Origin: Bacteroidaceae bacterium
GTDB lineage: Bacteria; Bacteroidota; Bacteroidia; Bacteroidales; Bacteroidaceae
Assembly: GCA_902362375.1 (NCBI GenBank)
Contig: CABIVS010000004.1
Location: 1-64,000 of the forward strand
Length of the DNA stretch: 64,000 bases
Direction of reading: 5' to 3'
Position numbers and translations under genes: made by a program
Notes under the pieces: model-generated
Database searches by the model: none
Told to the model about the DNA's origin: nothing
Seen by the model: only the letters and a program-made list of their open reading frames with translations
Shown here: one piece after another, positions 31,898 through 41,621 of the stretch
How positions within the stretch are numbered: position 1 is the first letter of the stretch
Layout of the letters: the number at the start of each line of letters is the position of its first letter

Positions 31898-34351
31898 ATG
31901 ATGAATAACTACTTCGAATCTTCTGTAAGGCTACTCGCTCTTTTAGTGTTAATACCCTGCTTTATTGCTGAAAGTTCCGCATCGGAACGTAAAGTCAGCA
32001 TAAATGAGAACTGGAAGTTTTACCGGGGTTGCATTGCCAATGCCGAACAGACATCTTTCAAGGACGCTCAATGGAGGATACTCGATTTACCTCATGACTG
32101 GAGCATGGATCCTGTGCCCGTACAAAGAGAAGGTATAACAATCGGTCCTTTTTCACGCATGAGCGTAGGCGGGGCAGATACCGGACAAACCGTAGGAGGT
32201 GAAGGATGGTATAGAAAAGAATTCACCATACAGCCGGAAGATGCCGATAAGATTATTTCCCTTTATTTTGAAGGAGCTTATAACCAAACAGAAGTCTGGA
32301 TAAACGGGCAGAAAGCCTGTTTTAATCCTTATGGATATATCCCTTTCAAAATCGACATCCATCCATACTGCAACGCTCCCGGCATTCGGAATATAATAGC
32401 CGTCAAAGTGGTGAATGAAGGTCTGAACAGTCGGTGGTATGCCGGTTCCGGCATTTACCGGCACGTATGGCTAATGAAAACGGACAAAGTACATTTGGAC
32501 GAATGGGACACTTTTATAGATGCTTCCAAAGTAGAAGGTAAAAAAGCGACGGTTGATCTTCACTCCATTCTACATAACTCCGGCAAAGAAAAAGTGACCG
32601 CCCATCTGAAGATTCAGATATTTTCTCCACAAGGGGAAGAGGTTTATTCCACTACTCAACCAGTCAATATATCCGGTGAAACCAATATCCCCATTTCCCT
32701 CACTTTTGATATAAAAAAGCCGGAATTATGGTCGGTAGATACTCCTAGTTTATATACCGCACATCTATCCTTGAAATCTAAGAAGCTATCTGATGAAATA
32801 ACCGTTCCTTTCGGAATACGAACCGTCGAATTCTCCGCAGAAAAAGGATTTCTATTAAATGGGAAACCGCTGAAATTAAAAGGTGGTTGTTTGCATCATG
32901 ACAATGGTTTATTAGGTGCCGTAGCTATCAACAGGGCAGAAGAACGCAAAGTAGAGCTAATGAAAGCAAATGGTTTCAATGCAGTCAGATGCTCGCACAA
33001 CTTACCGTCGGAATATTTTCTACAGGCATGTGACCGACTGGGATTGCTAGTGATTGATGAAGTATTCGATCAATGGCAACAAGCAAAACACCCGCAAGAT
33101 TATCACCAATTCTTCGATGAATGGAGTGAACACGATATAGCTACCATGGTGCGCAGAGACAGAAACCATCCTTCTATTATCATGTGGAGTATTGGCAATG
33201 AAATAGCTGAACGCGCCGACGAACCCACTGGAGAGATCATAGCCCGGAAACTAATTGCAACCATTCACCGATATGATACAAGCCGCGCCACTACCGCTGC
33301 TGTTAACTCGTTTTGGGACAGAAGAGATTTCAGTTGGGAGAAGGATTCGGAAAGGGCTTTCCGGAACCTGGATATCTCCGGTTACAATTATCAATGGAAG
33401 GAATATGAAAAAGATCACGCACGATTCCCGCAACGGATTATGTACGGCAGTGAATCGGTGCCCAAAGAAGCAGCACAGAACTGGAACCTGATCGACAAGA
33501 ATTCCTATCTGATTGGAGATTTTGTCTGGACTGCCCTCGACTATCTGGGTGAAGCCGGTCTGGCACATACTCTCGAACTTGCTCCGGGAGAACACAGTCC
33601 GCAGTTTATGGGATGGCCGTGGTATAATGCATGGTGTGGTGACATTGACTTCTGCGGAGACAAGAAACCGCAATCTTATTATCGCGACATTCTTTGGAAA
33701 AGACGTGATATTTCATTAGCAGTACAACCTCCCGTAGCCAAAGGGAAAAGAGAAGATATCAACTACTGGGGATGGAAAAACGAATTCCTTAGTTGGAACT
33801 GGAAAGGATACGAAGGCAAAACGATGGCAGTACATGTGTATAGTCGTTCCCCTAAAGTAAGACTTTATTTGAATGACAGGTTATTGGGAGAAAAAGAAGT
33901 CAATCCCGATACCTATACGGCTTCTTTCGAGGTTCCCTATGAACCGGGACAACTGAAGGCTGTCAACTTGAAGGGAAAGAAAGAAACGACATCGACTGAA
34001 CTTTACACAACCGGAATTCCGGCAATGATACATTTGACAGCCGATCGTATGAAAATAAAGGCAGATAAAAATGACCTTTCATATATAAAGGTTGAAATAT
34101 TGGATAAAGATGGAAAGTTAATACCTGACTGTTCCATTCCTTTGGAAATTAAATCTACCGGAAAAGGGTCCGTCATTGCCGCAGGTAATGGAAGTGCGGA
34201 TGATATGAAAAGCTTTCGTTCCTTAAAGCCGAAAACGTTTCGGGGAAAAGCAATTGCTATCGTTCAGCCAAATGCAGAAAAAGGGACGATCACTCTTACT
34301 GTTTCAGCAAAAGGATTGCCGGAAGCGGCTATTGTCATAGAGACTTATTAA
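31898..34351 (+). CDS. glycoside hydrolase family 2 (beta-galactosidase-like)
   Basis: An 817-residue exported glycosidase. After a signal peptide come the GH2 sugar-binding domain (ENWKFYRG, WYRKEFTI, VWINGQKACFNPYGY), an Ig-like domain, the TIM barrel and C-terminal beta domains. The acid/base is probably Glu435 (MWSIGNE) and the nucleophile Glu519 (MYGSES). The GGCLHHDNGLLGA and FNAVRCSHNLPS segments are characteristic. The family includes beta-galactosidases, glucuronidases and mannosidases; exact specificity is not settled. It is followed after 89 bp by a GH30 gene, probably in one operon. Confidence 0.9.
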   Translation: MMNNYFESSVRLLALLVLIPCFIAESSASERKVSINENWKFYRGCIANAEQTSFKDAQWRILDLPHDWSMDPVPVQREGITIGPFSRMSVGGADTGQTVGGEGWYRKEFTIQPEDADKIISLYFEGAYNQTEVWINGQKACFNPYGYIPFKIDIHPYCNAPGIRNIIAVKVVNEGLNSRWYAGSGIYRHVWLMKTDKVHLDEWDTFIDASKVEGKKATVDLHSILHNSGKEKVTAHLKIQIFSPQGEEVYSTTQPVNISGETNIPISLTFDIKKPELWSVDTPSLYTAHLSLKSKKLSDEITVPFGIRTVEFSAEKGFLLNGKPLKLKGGCLHHDNGLLGAVAINRAEERKVELMKANGFNAVRCSHNLPSEYFLQACDRLGLLVIDEVFDQWQQAKHPQDYHQFFDEWSEHDIATMVRRDRNHPSIIMWSIGNEIAERADEPTGEIIARKLIATIHRYDTSRATTAAVNSFWDRRDFSWEKDSERAFRNLDISGYNYQWKEYEKDHARFPQRIMYGSESVPKEAAQNWNLIDKNSYLIGDFVWTALDYLGEAGLAHTLELAPGEHSPQFMGWPWYNAWCGDIDFCGDKKPQSYYRDILWKRRDISLAVQPPVAKGKREDINYWGWKNEFLSWNWKGYEGKTMAVHVYSRSPKVRLYLNDRLLGEKEVNPDTYTASFEVPYEPGQLKAVNLKGKKETTSTELYTTGIPAMIHLTADRMKIKADKNDLSYIKVEILDKDGKLIPDCSIPLEIKSTGKGSVIAAGNGSADDMKSFRSLKPKTFRGKAIAIVQPNAEKGTITLTVSAKGLPEAAIVIETY

Positions 34352-34440
34352 TAAATCAATCTTGATTAAGGATACACAGTTGAATGTACTGCATGAGATT
34401 GTTTAAACAGTAATATAAAAAATATAAGAACAGGAGAAAC

Positions 34441-35916
34441 ATGATTAAGAAAACCACCTTATTAAGTAGTTTATCCATTGTGCTGTCAATGGGGACTATG
34501 AGTGCGCAATCCTATGAATGGATTAGCAGTACGGAAAATAACACATGGCAACAGTCTAAAGTCAAGTTGCAGACAAATACCGGGCGCACTCCCCTACTCG
34601 AGGTCAACGGTTCGGAGAATGGAACTGTCTTCAAAGCTTGGGGAACATGCTTTAATGAACTCGGATGGGATGCACTCAACATGCTTCCACGGAAGCAACA
34701 GGAGATTGTTCTTCAACAGTTGTTTGCTCCCGGAGGAGATCTGAAGTTTACCATGGGACGCTTCTCCATGAATGCCAACGACTACGCCCGCGACTGGTAC
34801 AGTTGCGATGAAGTATCCGGTGACTTCCAATTGAAGCATTTCAATATCAATCGGGATAAAACAACGTTGATACCTTTTATCAAAGCTGCACAACAGTATA
34901 ATCCGGATATGACTTTCTGGATGTCGCCATGGTCACCTCCTTCCTGGATGAAAATCAATCACTACTATTCAGTTCGCAGTGACCGTAATCAAAATCAGAT
35001 GTCGCCTCTGTCTGATGTAGCACTTTATGAGGATAGTAAAGAAAAGAACACACAGGTATTTCCACAGCAGTTGGCTGTAAATGATTACTTTATTCAGGAT
35101 CCACGTTATCTGCAAACCTATGCAAACTATTTCTGTAAATTCATCGATGCTTACAAGGAACATGGCATCCCCATCTCCATGATCATGTTCCAAAATGAGT
35201 CATGGAGCTACACCAACTATCCGGGTTGTGCCTGGACGGCAGAAGGTATTATCCGTTTCAATGCAGAGTACCTCGCTCCTACTCTGAAAAAGCAGCATCC
35301 GGAAGTAAAGTTATATTTAGGAACAATCAACACCAACCGTTATGAGGTGATCGATCAGGTGCTTTCCGACCCACGAATGCCGGAAACAATAGAAGGAGTC
35401 GGCTTCCAATGGGAAGGCGGACAGATTTTACCCAAACTCCGCGCCAAATATCCGCAATACAAGTACGTGCAAACGGAAAGCGAATGTGGTTGGGGCTCTT
35501 TCGACTGGAAAGCAGCCGAACACACTTTCGGACTAGTGAATCATTATCTGGGTAATGGTTGTGAAGAATATACTTTCTGGAATGCTATTTTGTACGACGG
35601 AGGTTTCAGCGGATGGGGATGGAAACAGAATGCTTTGATTCATGTGGATTCAAAGACAGGGACTGCGACCTACACTCCCGAATATTATGCGGTAAAACAT
35701 TACAGCCATTATGTAACACCCGGCTCGAAAGTGCTGGCATATAAAGATAGAGGAGATAAGATGCCGGTAATGATCGTCATGACTCCACAAAAGAAACAGG
35801 TGGTGATAGCCGGTAATTTCAACGAAGAAGCCAAAGAGCTTACTGTGAAATTAGGTACTCGCTATTTGAATGTAACCTTGCAACCTCATTCTTTGAACAC
35901 TTTCATAGAAAAGTAG
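34441..35916 (+). CDS. glycoside hydrolase family 30
   Basis: A 491-residue exported glycosidase with a signal peptide ending MSAQ. The GH30 barrel is recognisable from GTCFNELGWDAL, TFWMSPWSPPSWMK and the catalytic residues Glu253 (FQNESWS, acid/base) and Glu346 (QTESECG, nucleophile). A C-terminal beta domain closes the protein. GH30 includes beta-glucosylceramidases, beta-1,6-glucanases, xylanases and fucosidases; specificity is open. It sits directly after the GH2 gene, so the two may act on one glycan. No SusC/SusD pair accompanies them. Confidence 0.9.
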   Translation: MIKKTTLLSSLSIVLSMGTMSAQSYEWISSTENNTWQQSKVKLQTNTGRTPLLEVNGSENGTVFKAWGTCFNELGWDALNMLPRKQQEIVLQQLFAPGGDLKFTMGRFSMNANDYARDWYSCDEVSGDFQLKHFNINRDKTTLIPFIKAAQQYNPDMTFWMSPWSPPSWMKINHYYSVRSDRNQNQMSPLSDVALYEDSKEKNTQVFPQQLAVNDYFIQDPRYLQTYANYFCKFIDAYKEHGIPISMIMFQNESWSYTNYPGCAWTAEGIIRFNAEYLAPTLKKQHPEVKLYLGTINTNRYEVIDQVLSDPRMPETIEGVGFQWEGGQILPKLRAKYPQYKYVQTESECGWGSFDWKAAEHTFGLVNHYLGNGCEEYTFWNAILYDGGFSGWGWKQNALIHVDSKTGTATYTPEYYAVKHYSHYVTPGSKVLAYKDRGDKMPVMIVMTPQKKQVVIAGNFNEEAKELTVKLGTRYLNVTLQPHSLNTFIEK

Positions 35917-36039
35917 AAAAACAGAGCTGCCGCAAAGAGTCTAAATTCAATAATCGACGACTCTTTACGGTAGCACATAGCTATGTTAGTCCCTTGTCTA
36001 TGCCACTAAAATTGATTTTATTTTACGATTTGGCTACTA

Positions 36040-36546
36040 TTATCGCTTCTTTACTTTATATCCTTTCAGGGTAAAACCGACTTCAAACAGGTTCAAAAGG
36101 GCTATCCGAATATTATCTTCTATATAGGTTTCCATATTATCATATTTTGCAAAGTAGACGGGAAGCAGCCTGTTATTCCTCCTATAACTTTCATCCGGTG
36201 TTTTACCGGTAAAACGTTCTTTCTTCTTCACCCCCCAACGGACGGTTTTACTACAAGGAAGAGGTATACCTATCGTTAACACTTTTTCTTTAGTTGCCGT
36301 ATCGGTGATTCCATGTTTCCAGATACTGATATGGCTGGCTCCCAAATAAGTGCCGATATAAAGGACAACGGTCAGCGTCCAATCGTCCAAAGCCTCATCG
36401 GTTTGAATACCATTCACCAAATCAGAGAAATAGCCTTCAACCATTTCTCTGTCAAAACAGTTTAGTTCAGGCCATTCACATTTCTCAAACAGTTGATGCA
36501 CATTGACAGGAACCAGTAAAGTGGTTATTTCTAACTGATATTTCAT
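36040..36546 (-). CDS. hypothetical protein, 168 residues
   Basis: I do not recognise this protein. It has no signal peptide or membrane segment, begins MKYQLEITTLLVPVNVHQLFEKCEWPELN and is a mixed alpha/beta, Trp- and Tyr-containing, presumably cytoplasmic protein ending in a basic KGYKVKKR. The composition and single-gene setting resemble immunity-type or orphan proteins, but no toxin gene adjoins. It is preceded by a strong terminator that isolates it from the phosphate transporter gene. Confidence 0.65.
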   Translation of the reverse strand: MKYQLEITTLLVPVNVHQLFEKCEWPELNCFDREMVEGYFSDLVNGIQTDEALDDWTLTVVLYIGTYLGASHISIWKHGITDTATKEKVLTIGIPLPCSKTVRWGVKKKERFTGKTPDESYRRNNRLLPVYFAKYDNMETYIEDNIRIALLNLFEVGFTLKGYKVKKR

Positions 36547-36668
36547 TCATTTCGTTTTTATATCATTGCATCTAAAATCGTCTCAATTATCTTATCGACT
36601 ATAAATATACAATTTTACCAGATCAAATACTAAAGAGTAGAGTTTTTTTTAAACCTATTTCTGAAAAA

Positions 36669-36726
36669 GAAAGGACTGTTTGACACCCCTTACTTATGTA
36701 AACAGGGTTTATCAAACAGTCCTTTC
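36669..36726 (-). terminator. terminator of the phosphate transporter gene
   Basis: GAAAGGACTGTTTGA (36669-36683) and TCAAACAGTCCTTTC (36712-36726) are a perfect 15-bp inverted repeat; on the minus strand the hairpin is followed by TTTTTC. A/T-rich sequence fills the remainder of 36547-36780. Confidence 0.75.
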
Positions 36727-36780
36727 CTTGCAGATTATGATTCGTCCATTTTTCAGTGGACAATCCTTGTTTTTTTGTCC

Positions 36781-39030
36781 TTACGGCATTTCTGTTTCCA
36801 TCTGGAATTTACGGCTTACTTTCATCAAATTGATGGTGTAAGTGACTACGTTCTGTGCTTCCTGAACCATCGTGAGATACACCATGCTCACCCGGATACT
36901 TCCTGATTGGCTTTGAATACGTTGCAGTTCCTTACGTTTCAATACTGAAAGTTGTCCGTTGAGGTCGTTGGCACGACGGATTTCTTCTTCGAGGTCATTG
37001 TACTCGTTGTTTTCCATTTTCTTACGACACTGCTGAATCAGATAGGTGATATCTTCGGTCACATCGCTGAATTCGCCTTTCTGAATGGCATCCAATGGGT
37101 TGAAATTGTTGTCGGTATGTTCGAGGCAAGGTTCACAGAGGCGGGAAATACTGTAGACCAATTCGCTGGCGAAGTCGTTGCCTTGATAGTAATAAAGTCC
37201 TTTTTCGAGTACGGTGTTATTATCGAGACGGCACATAGCGACGGTGCCCGAACGTTTCATCTGTTTGATGAGCTGTTTCTCAAATTTAGTGGACCCCATG
37301 GCGCGACGTAATCCTCGCAGATTTTCATGAAGGAATGAAGTGACAGTCAGTTCGAAATTTGTTTCTGCGTATTCCAATACTTTGGAAAGTTCTTCGCGGG
37401 TGTGCTTACGCATCAGTTGCAGGGCTTCTGTACTGTCTGTGGCTTGCATCAGTTGTTTCAGCGTTTCGTTACCTTGTTCTTTCGCTTTGCGTTTCTTGTA
37501 CATCACCTGACTACGGATCAAGATGAATACAGCTATACCGATGAGGGCGATGATTGAGATGTTGCCTCCATAATGGAGTACGAGAGCTACGAAGAAACAG
37601 ATGGTGAAGGCGGCTCCGGCAGTGATGAACCAGCCTCCGATGACGCTTAATACGCCGGTGATACGGTAAACGGCTGAATCACGTCCCCAGGCGCGGTCGG
37701 CCAGGGAAGTACCCATAGCTACCATAAAGGTTACGTAAGTGGTGGAAAGGGGAAGTTTCAGGGAGGTTCCCAAGGCGATGAGCAGGCCGGCCAATACCAG
37801 GTTGACAGAAGCGCGGACAAGGTCGAAAGCGGCTCCGTCGGCTATGATTGCTTCGTCTTTGCGGAAGCGGGAGTCAAACCATTTTTTGCTGCCGTCCGGC
37901 ATTATTCGGGAGATTCCGTTGGCAAGTGTCATACTGATGCGGACTACTGTGCGGGCGATCGGGGTGCTTCCGAATGCTTCTTCTCCTTCATCTTGACGGG
38001 AAAGGTCGACAGATGTTTTTATTACGGCGTGTGCTTTTTTAGAGGTGCAAAGGGCGTAGACCATGACGGCTCCGGCTCCGATAAGAAAATACCACGGGGT
38101 TTTAGCGGGGCCCAGCAAAGAGGTCATCAGGAAGCCGTTCGGATTTCCTGCTCCATTGGCGGTATAGTCCATAAAAGAGGAGAAACCTGCGAGGGGAACA
38201 CCGATAAAGTTGACAAGGTCGTTACCGGCAAAAGCAAGGGCAAGGGCGAAGGTTCCCATCAGTACGACGACTTTGAAAACATTGATTTTCATCCAGTGAA
38301 GGATTTGCATCAGTACGGTGGAGAATACAAAGAAAACGGTGATTAGCATCAGGGTGTTGTCTTGTATCCAGTGTTTGTTTTCGGGAGTCATGAAGGAGCT
38401 GTCTTTCAGTCCTTTGATGAGCATGAAGTAGATGATGGCAGTAGTGGCTACTCCTCCAAAGAGGGCGATGCTGTATTTCATCTTTTTCGTATAGTTGAAG
38501 GTGAAGATCACACGGGCAAGCCACTGTACAAGCATTCCGAAGAAGAAGGCGATAGCGACGGAGACGAAGATCGCCATAATGACGGAGAGGGCTTTGTCGG
38601 TGTTGATAAGGTCTCCCAAAGCAAGGGTGTCGCTATTGTGTACTTTGATGAGGGAAAGGGCGAACGTTCCTCCGAGTAGCTCAAAGACTAATGATACGGT
38701 GGTGGAGGTGGGCATCCCCATAGAGTTAAAGACGTCCAACAGTACTACGTCGGTCAGCATGACGGCTAGCAGAATGCACATGATTTCGGCAAAGTAGAAG
38801 TGCTCTGGTTGGTAGATGCCGTGACGAGCGATGTCCATCATTCCGTTGGACAGGGAGGCGCCGATGAAAATGCCGATGCCGGCTATGAACAGGATGGTTT
38901 TGAACGAAGCGGCCTTGGCGCCTACCGCCGAGTTCAAAAAGTTGACTGCATCGTTACTGACTCCGACTATCAGATCGAAAACAGCTAGTACAAAGAGGAA
39001 GATGATAATGCATAAATAAATAGTCTCCAT
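36781..39030 (-). CDS. inorganic phosphate transporter, Pit family
   Basis: A 749-residue membrane protein. The N-terminal 500 residues hold the two Pit/PHO4 repeats with their signatures GVSNDAVNFLNSAVGAKAA and FAGNDLVNFIGVPLAG, and about a dozen membrane segments. The C-terminal 240 residues are soluble and helical and resemble a PhoU-type domain (EALQLMRKHTREELSKVLEYAETNFEL); such fusions are common in Bacteroidetes. It imports phosphate by ion symport. The polyphosphate kinase gene lies directly upstream in the same direction, linking uptake and storage. Confidence 0.92.
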   Translation of the reverse strand: METIYLCIIIFLFVLAVFDLIVGVSNDAVNFLNSAVGAKAASFKTILFIAGIGIFIGASLSNGMMDIARHGIYQPEHFYFAEIMCILLAVMLTDVVLLDVFNSMGMPTSTTVSLVFELLGGTFALSLIKVHNSDTLALGDLINTDKALSVIMAIFVSVAIAFFFGMLVQWLARVIFTFNYTKKMKYSIALFGGVATTAIIYFMLIKGLKDSSFMTPENKHWIQDNTLMLITVFFVFSTVLMQILHWMKINVFKVVVLMGTFALALAFAGNDLVNFIGVPLAGFSSFMDYTANGAGNPNGFLMTSLLGPAKTPWYFLIGAGAVMVYALCTSKKAHAVIKTSVDLSRQDEGEEAFGSTPIARTVVRISMTLANGISRIMPDGSKKWFDSRFRKDEAIIADGAAFDLVRASVNLVLAGLLIALGTSLKLPLSTTYVTFMVAMGTSLADRAWGRDSAVYRITGVLSVIGGWFITAGAAFTICFFVALVLHYGGNISIIALIGIAVFILIRSQVMYKKRKAKEQGNETLKQLMQATDSTEALQLMRKHTREELSKVLEYAETNFELTVTSFLHENLRGLRRAMGSTKFEKQLIKQMKRSGTVAMCRLDNNTVLEKGLYYYQGNDFASELVYSISRLCEPCLEHTDNNFNPLDAIQKGEFSDVTEDITYLIQQCRKKMENNEYNDLEEEIRRANDLNGQLSVLKRKELQRIQSQSGSIRVSMVYLTMVQEAQNVVTYTINLMKVSRKFQMETEMP

Positions 39031-39123
39031 AATAAATATATGTGTATGTTGTTTCCGGCTGCAAAGGACGGGATTTGACGTTGCAGGGAGGTGTCATATA
39101 TGTTACATTTATATTACAATCGT

Positions 39124-39310
39124 CTTTCTTTTGTCTTGAAACAAAAGAAAGAAGCAAAGAAAAATTCAAGGCTGACTTTTTTCTCCTACTCGCTCCCTGC
39201 ACTGCGCTAAAGGGCAGAAACTCGCTACGCTCAAACAGTCTGCCCTTTTTGACGCTCCGCTACGGGAGCTCGCTTGACGGAGAAAAAAGTAGGCCGGAGA
39301 GGCGTGCGGG
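39124..39310. repeat. intergenic stem-loop repeat
   Basis: Three inverted repeats occur in series: CTTTCTTTTG/CAAAAGAAAG (39124-39133, 39142-39151), AAAGGGCAGA/TCTGCCCTTT (39209-39218, 39239-39248, followed by T) and GCTCC/GGAGC (about 39255-39269). GAAACTCGCTACGCTCAAAC between them is a phrase I associate with dispersed Bacteroides intergenic repeats. G-rich sequence follows. The gap between the phosphate transporter and ppk genes contains no gene. Confidence 0.6.
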
Positions 39311-39388
39311 GGGCTGCAGGTTGCCGGGCTTGGGGCACGGGTATGGGATTCTTATGTTAGTTAGTTAGTCAGTTAGTTGGTTGGGGGG

Positions 39389-41566
39389 TTAGTTATTTGT
39401 TTTGTTTAGCCAGTCATAGAAGGTGTATTGGGCTCGTACAGCGGGAGTGCCGGGCGTTCTTTTTTTGAAGATGTTTCGCAGGTTGTTGTCTACCCAGCAG
39501 GCTTTTTGGTTGTCGGAGAGCTGGATGTTGAGCATTTCGATGAGGCCGTCACGCAGGTCGGGGGAAAGAATGGGGGTGACGGCTTCGATGCGACGGTAGA
39601 GGTTACGACGCATCCAGTCGGGGGAGCCCATGAATACTTTGGGTTTGCCGTCGTTACCGAAGTACCAGATACGGGCGTGTTCGAGGAAACTGTCTACAAT
39701 ACGGGTGACACGGATGTTACGACTGTATGACTGTCCGGGGATGAGGCAACAGATTCCACGAACGATGAGGTCGATTTGCACGCCGTGTTCGGATGCTTCG
39801 TAGAGGCGGTCGATCATGGTGGGGTCTTGAAGGGCGTTCATTTTGAGGATGATGCGTCCTTGCTTGCCTTGATCGGCGAGGGCTATTTCACGGTCGATGA
39901 GGCGGTTCAGCTCCGGGATGAGGTTGAAGCGGGCGACGAGAAGGGTGGTGAACTTCGGGTCTTCTTTGCCTTGCAGGGTGCGGAAGAGGTTATAGAGGTC
40001 GGCCACTATCTTCGGACGGCAGGTGAAAAGGCCACAGTCGGCGTAGAGAGTGGCGGTCTTTTCATTAAAGTTACCGGTGCTGATATAGGCGTAGCTGGGT
40101 ATTTTTTCACCATTCGGTCCGCGGCGGCGGATAAGAGCTACTTTGGCGTGTACTTTCAGACCGGGTATGCTGTATATTATTTTAATGCCGGCGGCTTGCA
40201 TCATTTCGGCCGTGGCAAGGTTGTTTTCTTCGTCGAAACGGGCTTTCAGTTCCACAAATACAGTGACTTTCTTGCCGTTTTGGGCGGCGGCTATCAGGGT
40301 GTTGATGACGGCGGAGTTTTCGGCTACGCGGTATTGGGTTACCATGATTTCACGGGTTTCCGGGTTGTGCACGGCTTCATATAAGAAATGGATGAAGTGC
40401 TCGAAAGAGTGATAAGGGTAATATAATAACAGGTCCTTCTTGGCGACGTGGTTGAAGATGGATTCTTTTTCGTCAAGGATAGTCAGCTTCATTGGCTTCG
40501 GTTTTTCGAGGCTGTGAAGAGATTTGTTCGGGTTGGGAAGATGACGCAGGTCTTCAAGATTCAGGTGCTTGTCGCCGGGGACAAGTTCATCGCGCTGAAT
40601 ATGGAAGGCGTCTACCAGAAAGTCCAGAAAGTCATGAGGCATACCACGGTCGTAGACGAAACGGCAGACGTCACCGATCTTGCGTTTCTTCACTTTCTTC
40701 TTGAGTTGGGCAACGAGGTCGGCACTGCTGGCGGTGTCGTCAATCAATATGTCAGCGTCACGGGAGATTTTGATGCAGTAGCTGGAATCAACGTCGTAAC
40801 CGGGGAAAATCAGGTTGAGGTTTGCCTTGATTATATCTTCGGTAAACATCAGGTAATGATTTTTCTCGCGGGATGGAAGTTCGATGAAGCGGGGTACTTT
40901 GGCGTAGGGCTGCTTCATTACGAAGTAAAGGGGCTGCCGATATTCTGTTACATTTGTATCTGCTCCATCATTTTTTCTTCGAGTTATGCGTTCTTCTGTA
41001 TATTTTTCTTTGTTAATAGATTCTTCTGTTTTTTCTTTATCTTCTTTCCTTTCGTCTTTTGCTTCTTTCTTCGGATAGACTCGTATCGCCAGATAAAGTC
41101 GGTTATCTCGTAGGAAGGAGACTATTTTATCTTTGGATACAGGCACAGGTTGCAGGTAGGGAAAGATTTCTTCCCGGAAAAAGTCTTTAATAAACTGCTG
41201 GTGGAACGGTTCGACATGGCTGTCCTGATAAAAAATAATGTGGTTTTTGCGCAGGGCAGGTAATAGTTTCTCTTCATAAATGCGTACACGGTCATCCAAC
41301 TGGCGAGTGACTTCTTTATTGATTTCTTCTACCAGTTCACGGGCGGATTGTACGGTTTCTTCATCGCTTTCCGTAGCACCGGAGGCAACTGCTTTATGAT
41401 CGGCTACCCGGATTTTGTAGAATTCTTCGAGGTTGGAAGAGTAGATAGAGATGAAGTTGATACGTTCGTAGAGCGGCAGACGCTCGTCCAGAGCCTCCAA
41501 CAATACGCGATAATTGAATGAGAGCCAACTGATATCTCGCTTGAAATAATTATATTTGCTTTCCAT
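39389..41566 (-). CDS. ppk1: polyphosphate kinase 1
   Basis: A 725-residue enzyme that polymerises the terminal phosphate of ATP into polyphosphate. It has the N-terminal domain (FKRDISWLSFNYRVLLEA), the head domain and two phospholipase-D-like catalytic domains. The autophosphorylated histidine should be His473 (KVHAKVALI) and the second catalytic histidine His630 (FLEHARIWYFG). An insertion rich in Lys and Glu (about residues 170-200) interrupts the head region and looks disordered. The phosphate transporter gene follows downstream. Its promoter (TATATTTG, 41584-41591) abuts that of the divergent phosphodiesterase gene. Confidence 0.94.
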   Translation of the reverse strand: MESKYNYFKRDISWLSFNYRVLLEALDERLPLYERINFISIYSSNLEEFYKIRVADHKAVASGATESDEETVQSARELVEEINKEVTRQLDDRVRIYEEKLLPALRKNHIIFYQDSHVEPFHQQFIKDFFREEIFPYLQPVPVSKDKIVSFLRDNRLYLAIRVYPKKEAKDERKEDKEKTEESINKEKYTEERITRRKNDGADTNVTEYRQPLYFVMKQPYAKVPRFIELPSREKNHYLMFTEDIIKANLNLIFPGYDVDSSYCIKISRDADILIDDTASSADLVAQLKKKVKKRKIGDVCRFVYDRGMPHDFLDFLVDAFHIQRDELVPGDKHLNLEDLRHLPNPNKSLHSLEKPKPMKLTILDEKESIFNHVAKKDLLLYYPYHSFEHFIHFLYEAVHNPETREIMVTQYRVAENSAVINTLIAAAQNGKKVTVFVELKARFDEENNLATAEMMQAAGIKIIYSIPGLKVHAKVALIRRRGPNGEKIPSYAYISTGNFNEKTATLYADCGLFTCRPKIVADLYNLFRTLQGKEDPKFTTLLVARFNLIPELNRLIDREIALADQGKQGRIILKMNALQDPTMIDRLYEASEHGVQIDLIVRGICCLIPGQSYSRNIRVTRIVDSFLEHARIWYFGNDGKPKVFMGSPDWMRRNLYRRIEAVTPILSPDLRDGLIEMLNIQLSDNQKACWVDNNLRNIFKKRTPGTPAVRAQYTFYDWLNKTNN

Positions 41567-41583
41567 GTGCTTTAAGATTTTTC

Positions 41584-41600
41584 CAAATATAGTATCTTTG
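41584..41600. promoter_or_regulatory. back-to-back promoters of ppk1 and the phosphodiesterase gene
   Basis: Minus-strand TATATTTG (41584-41591) serves ppk1 and plus-strand TATCTTTG (41593-41600) serves the gene at 41622. They are 1 bp apart, so the two transcription units probably compete or are jointly controlled. Confidence 0.6.
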
Positions 41601-41621
41601 TGGGATTAAACAAAGAAATTT

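Noticed and set aside
39042..39368. 108-residue plus-strand frame between the phosphate transporter and ppk1
   Set aside because: It lies within the stem-loop repeat and reads through its hairpins; such frames are typical artefacts of dispersed repeats.
40448..41113. 221-residue plus-strand frame opposite ppk1
   Set aside because: It is the antisense shadow of a conserved gene and shows no domain; ppk1 is complete on the other strand.
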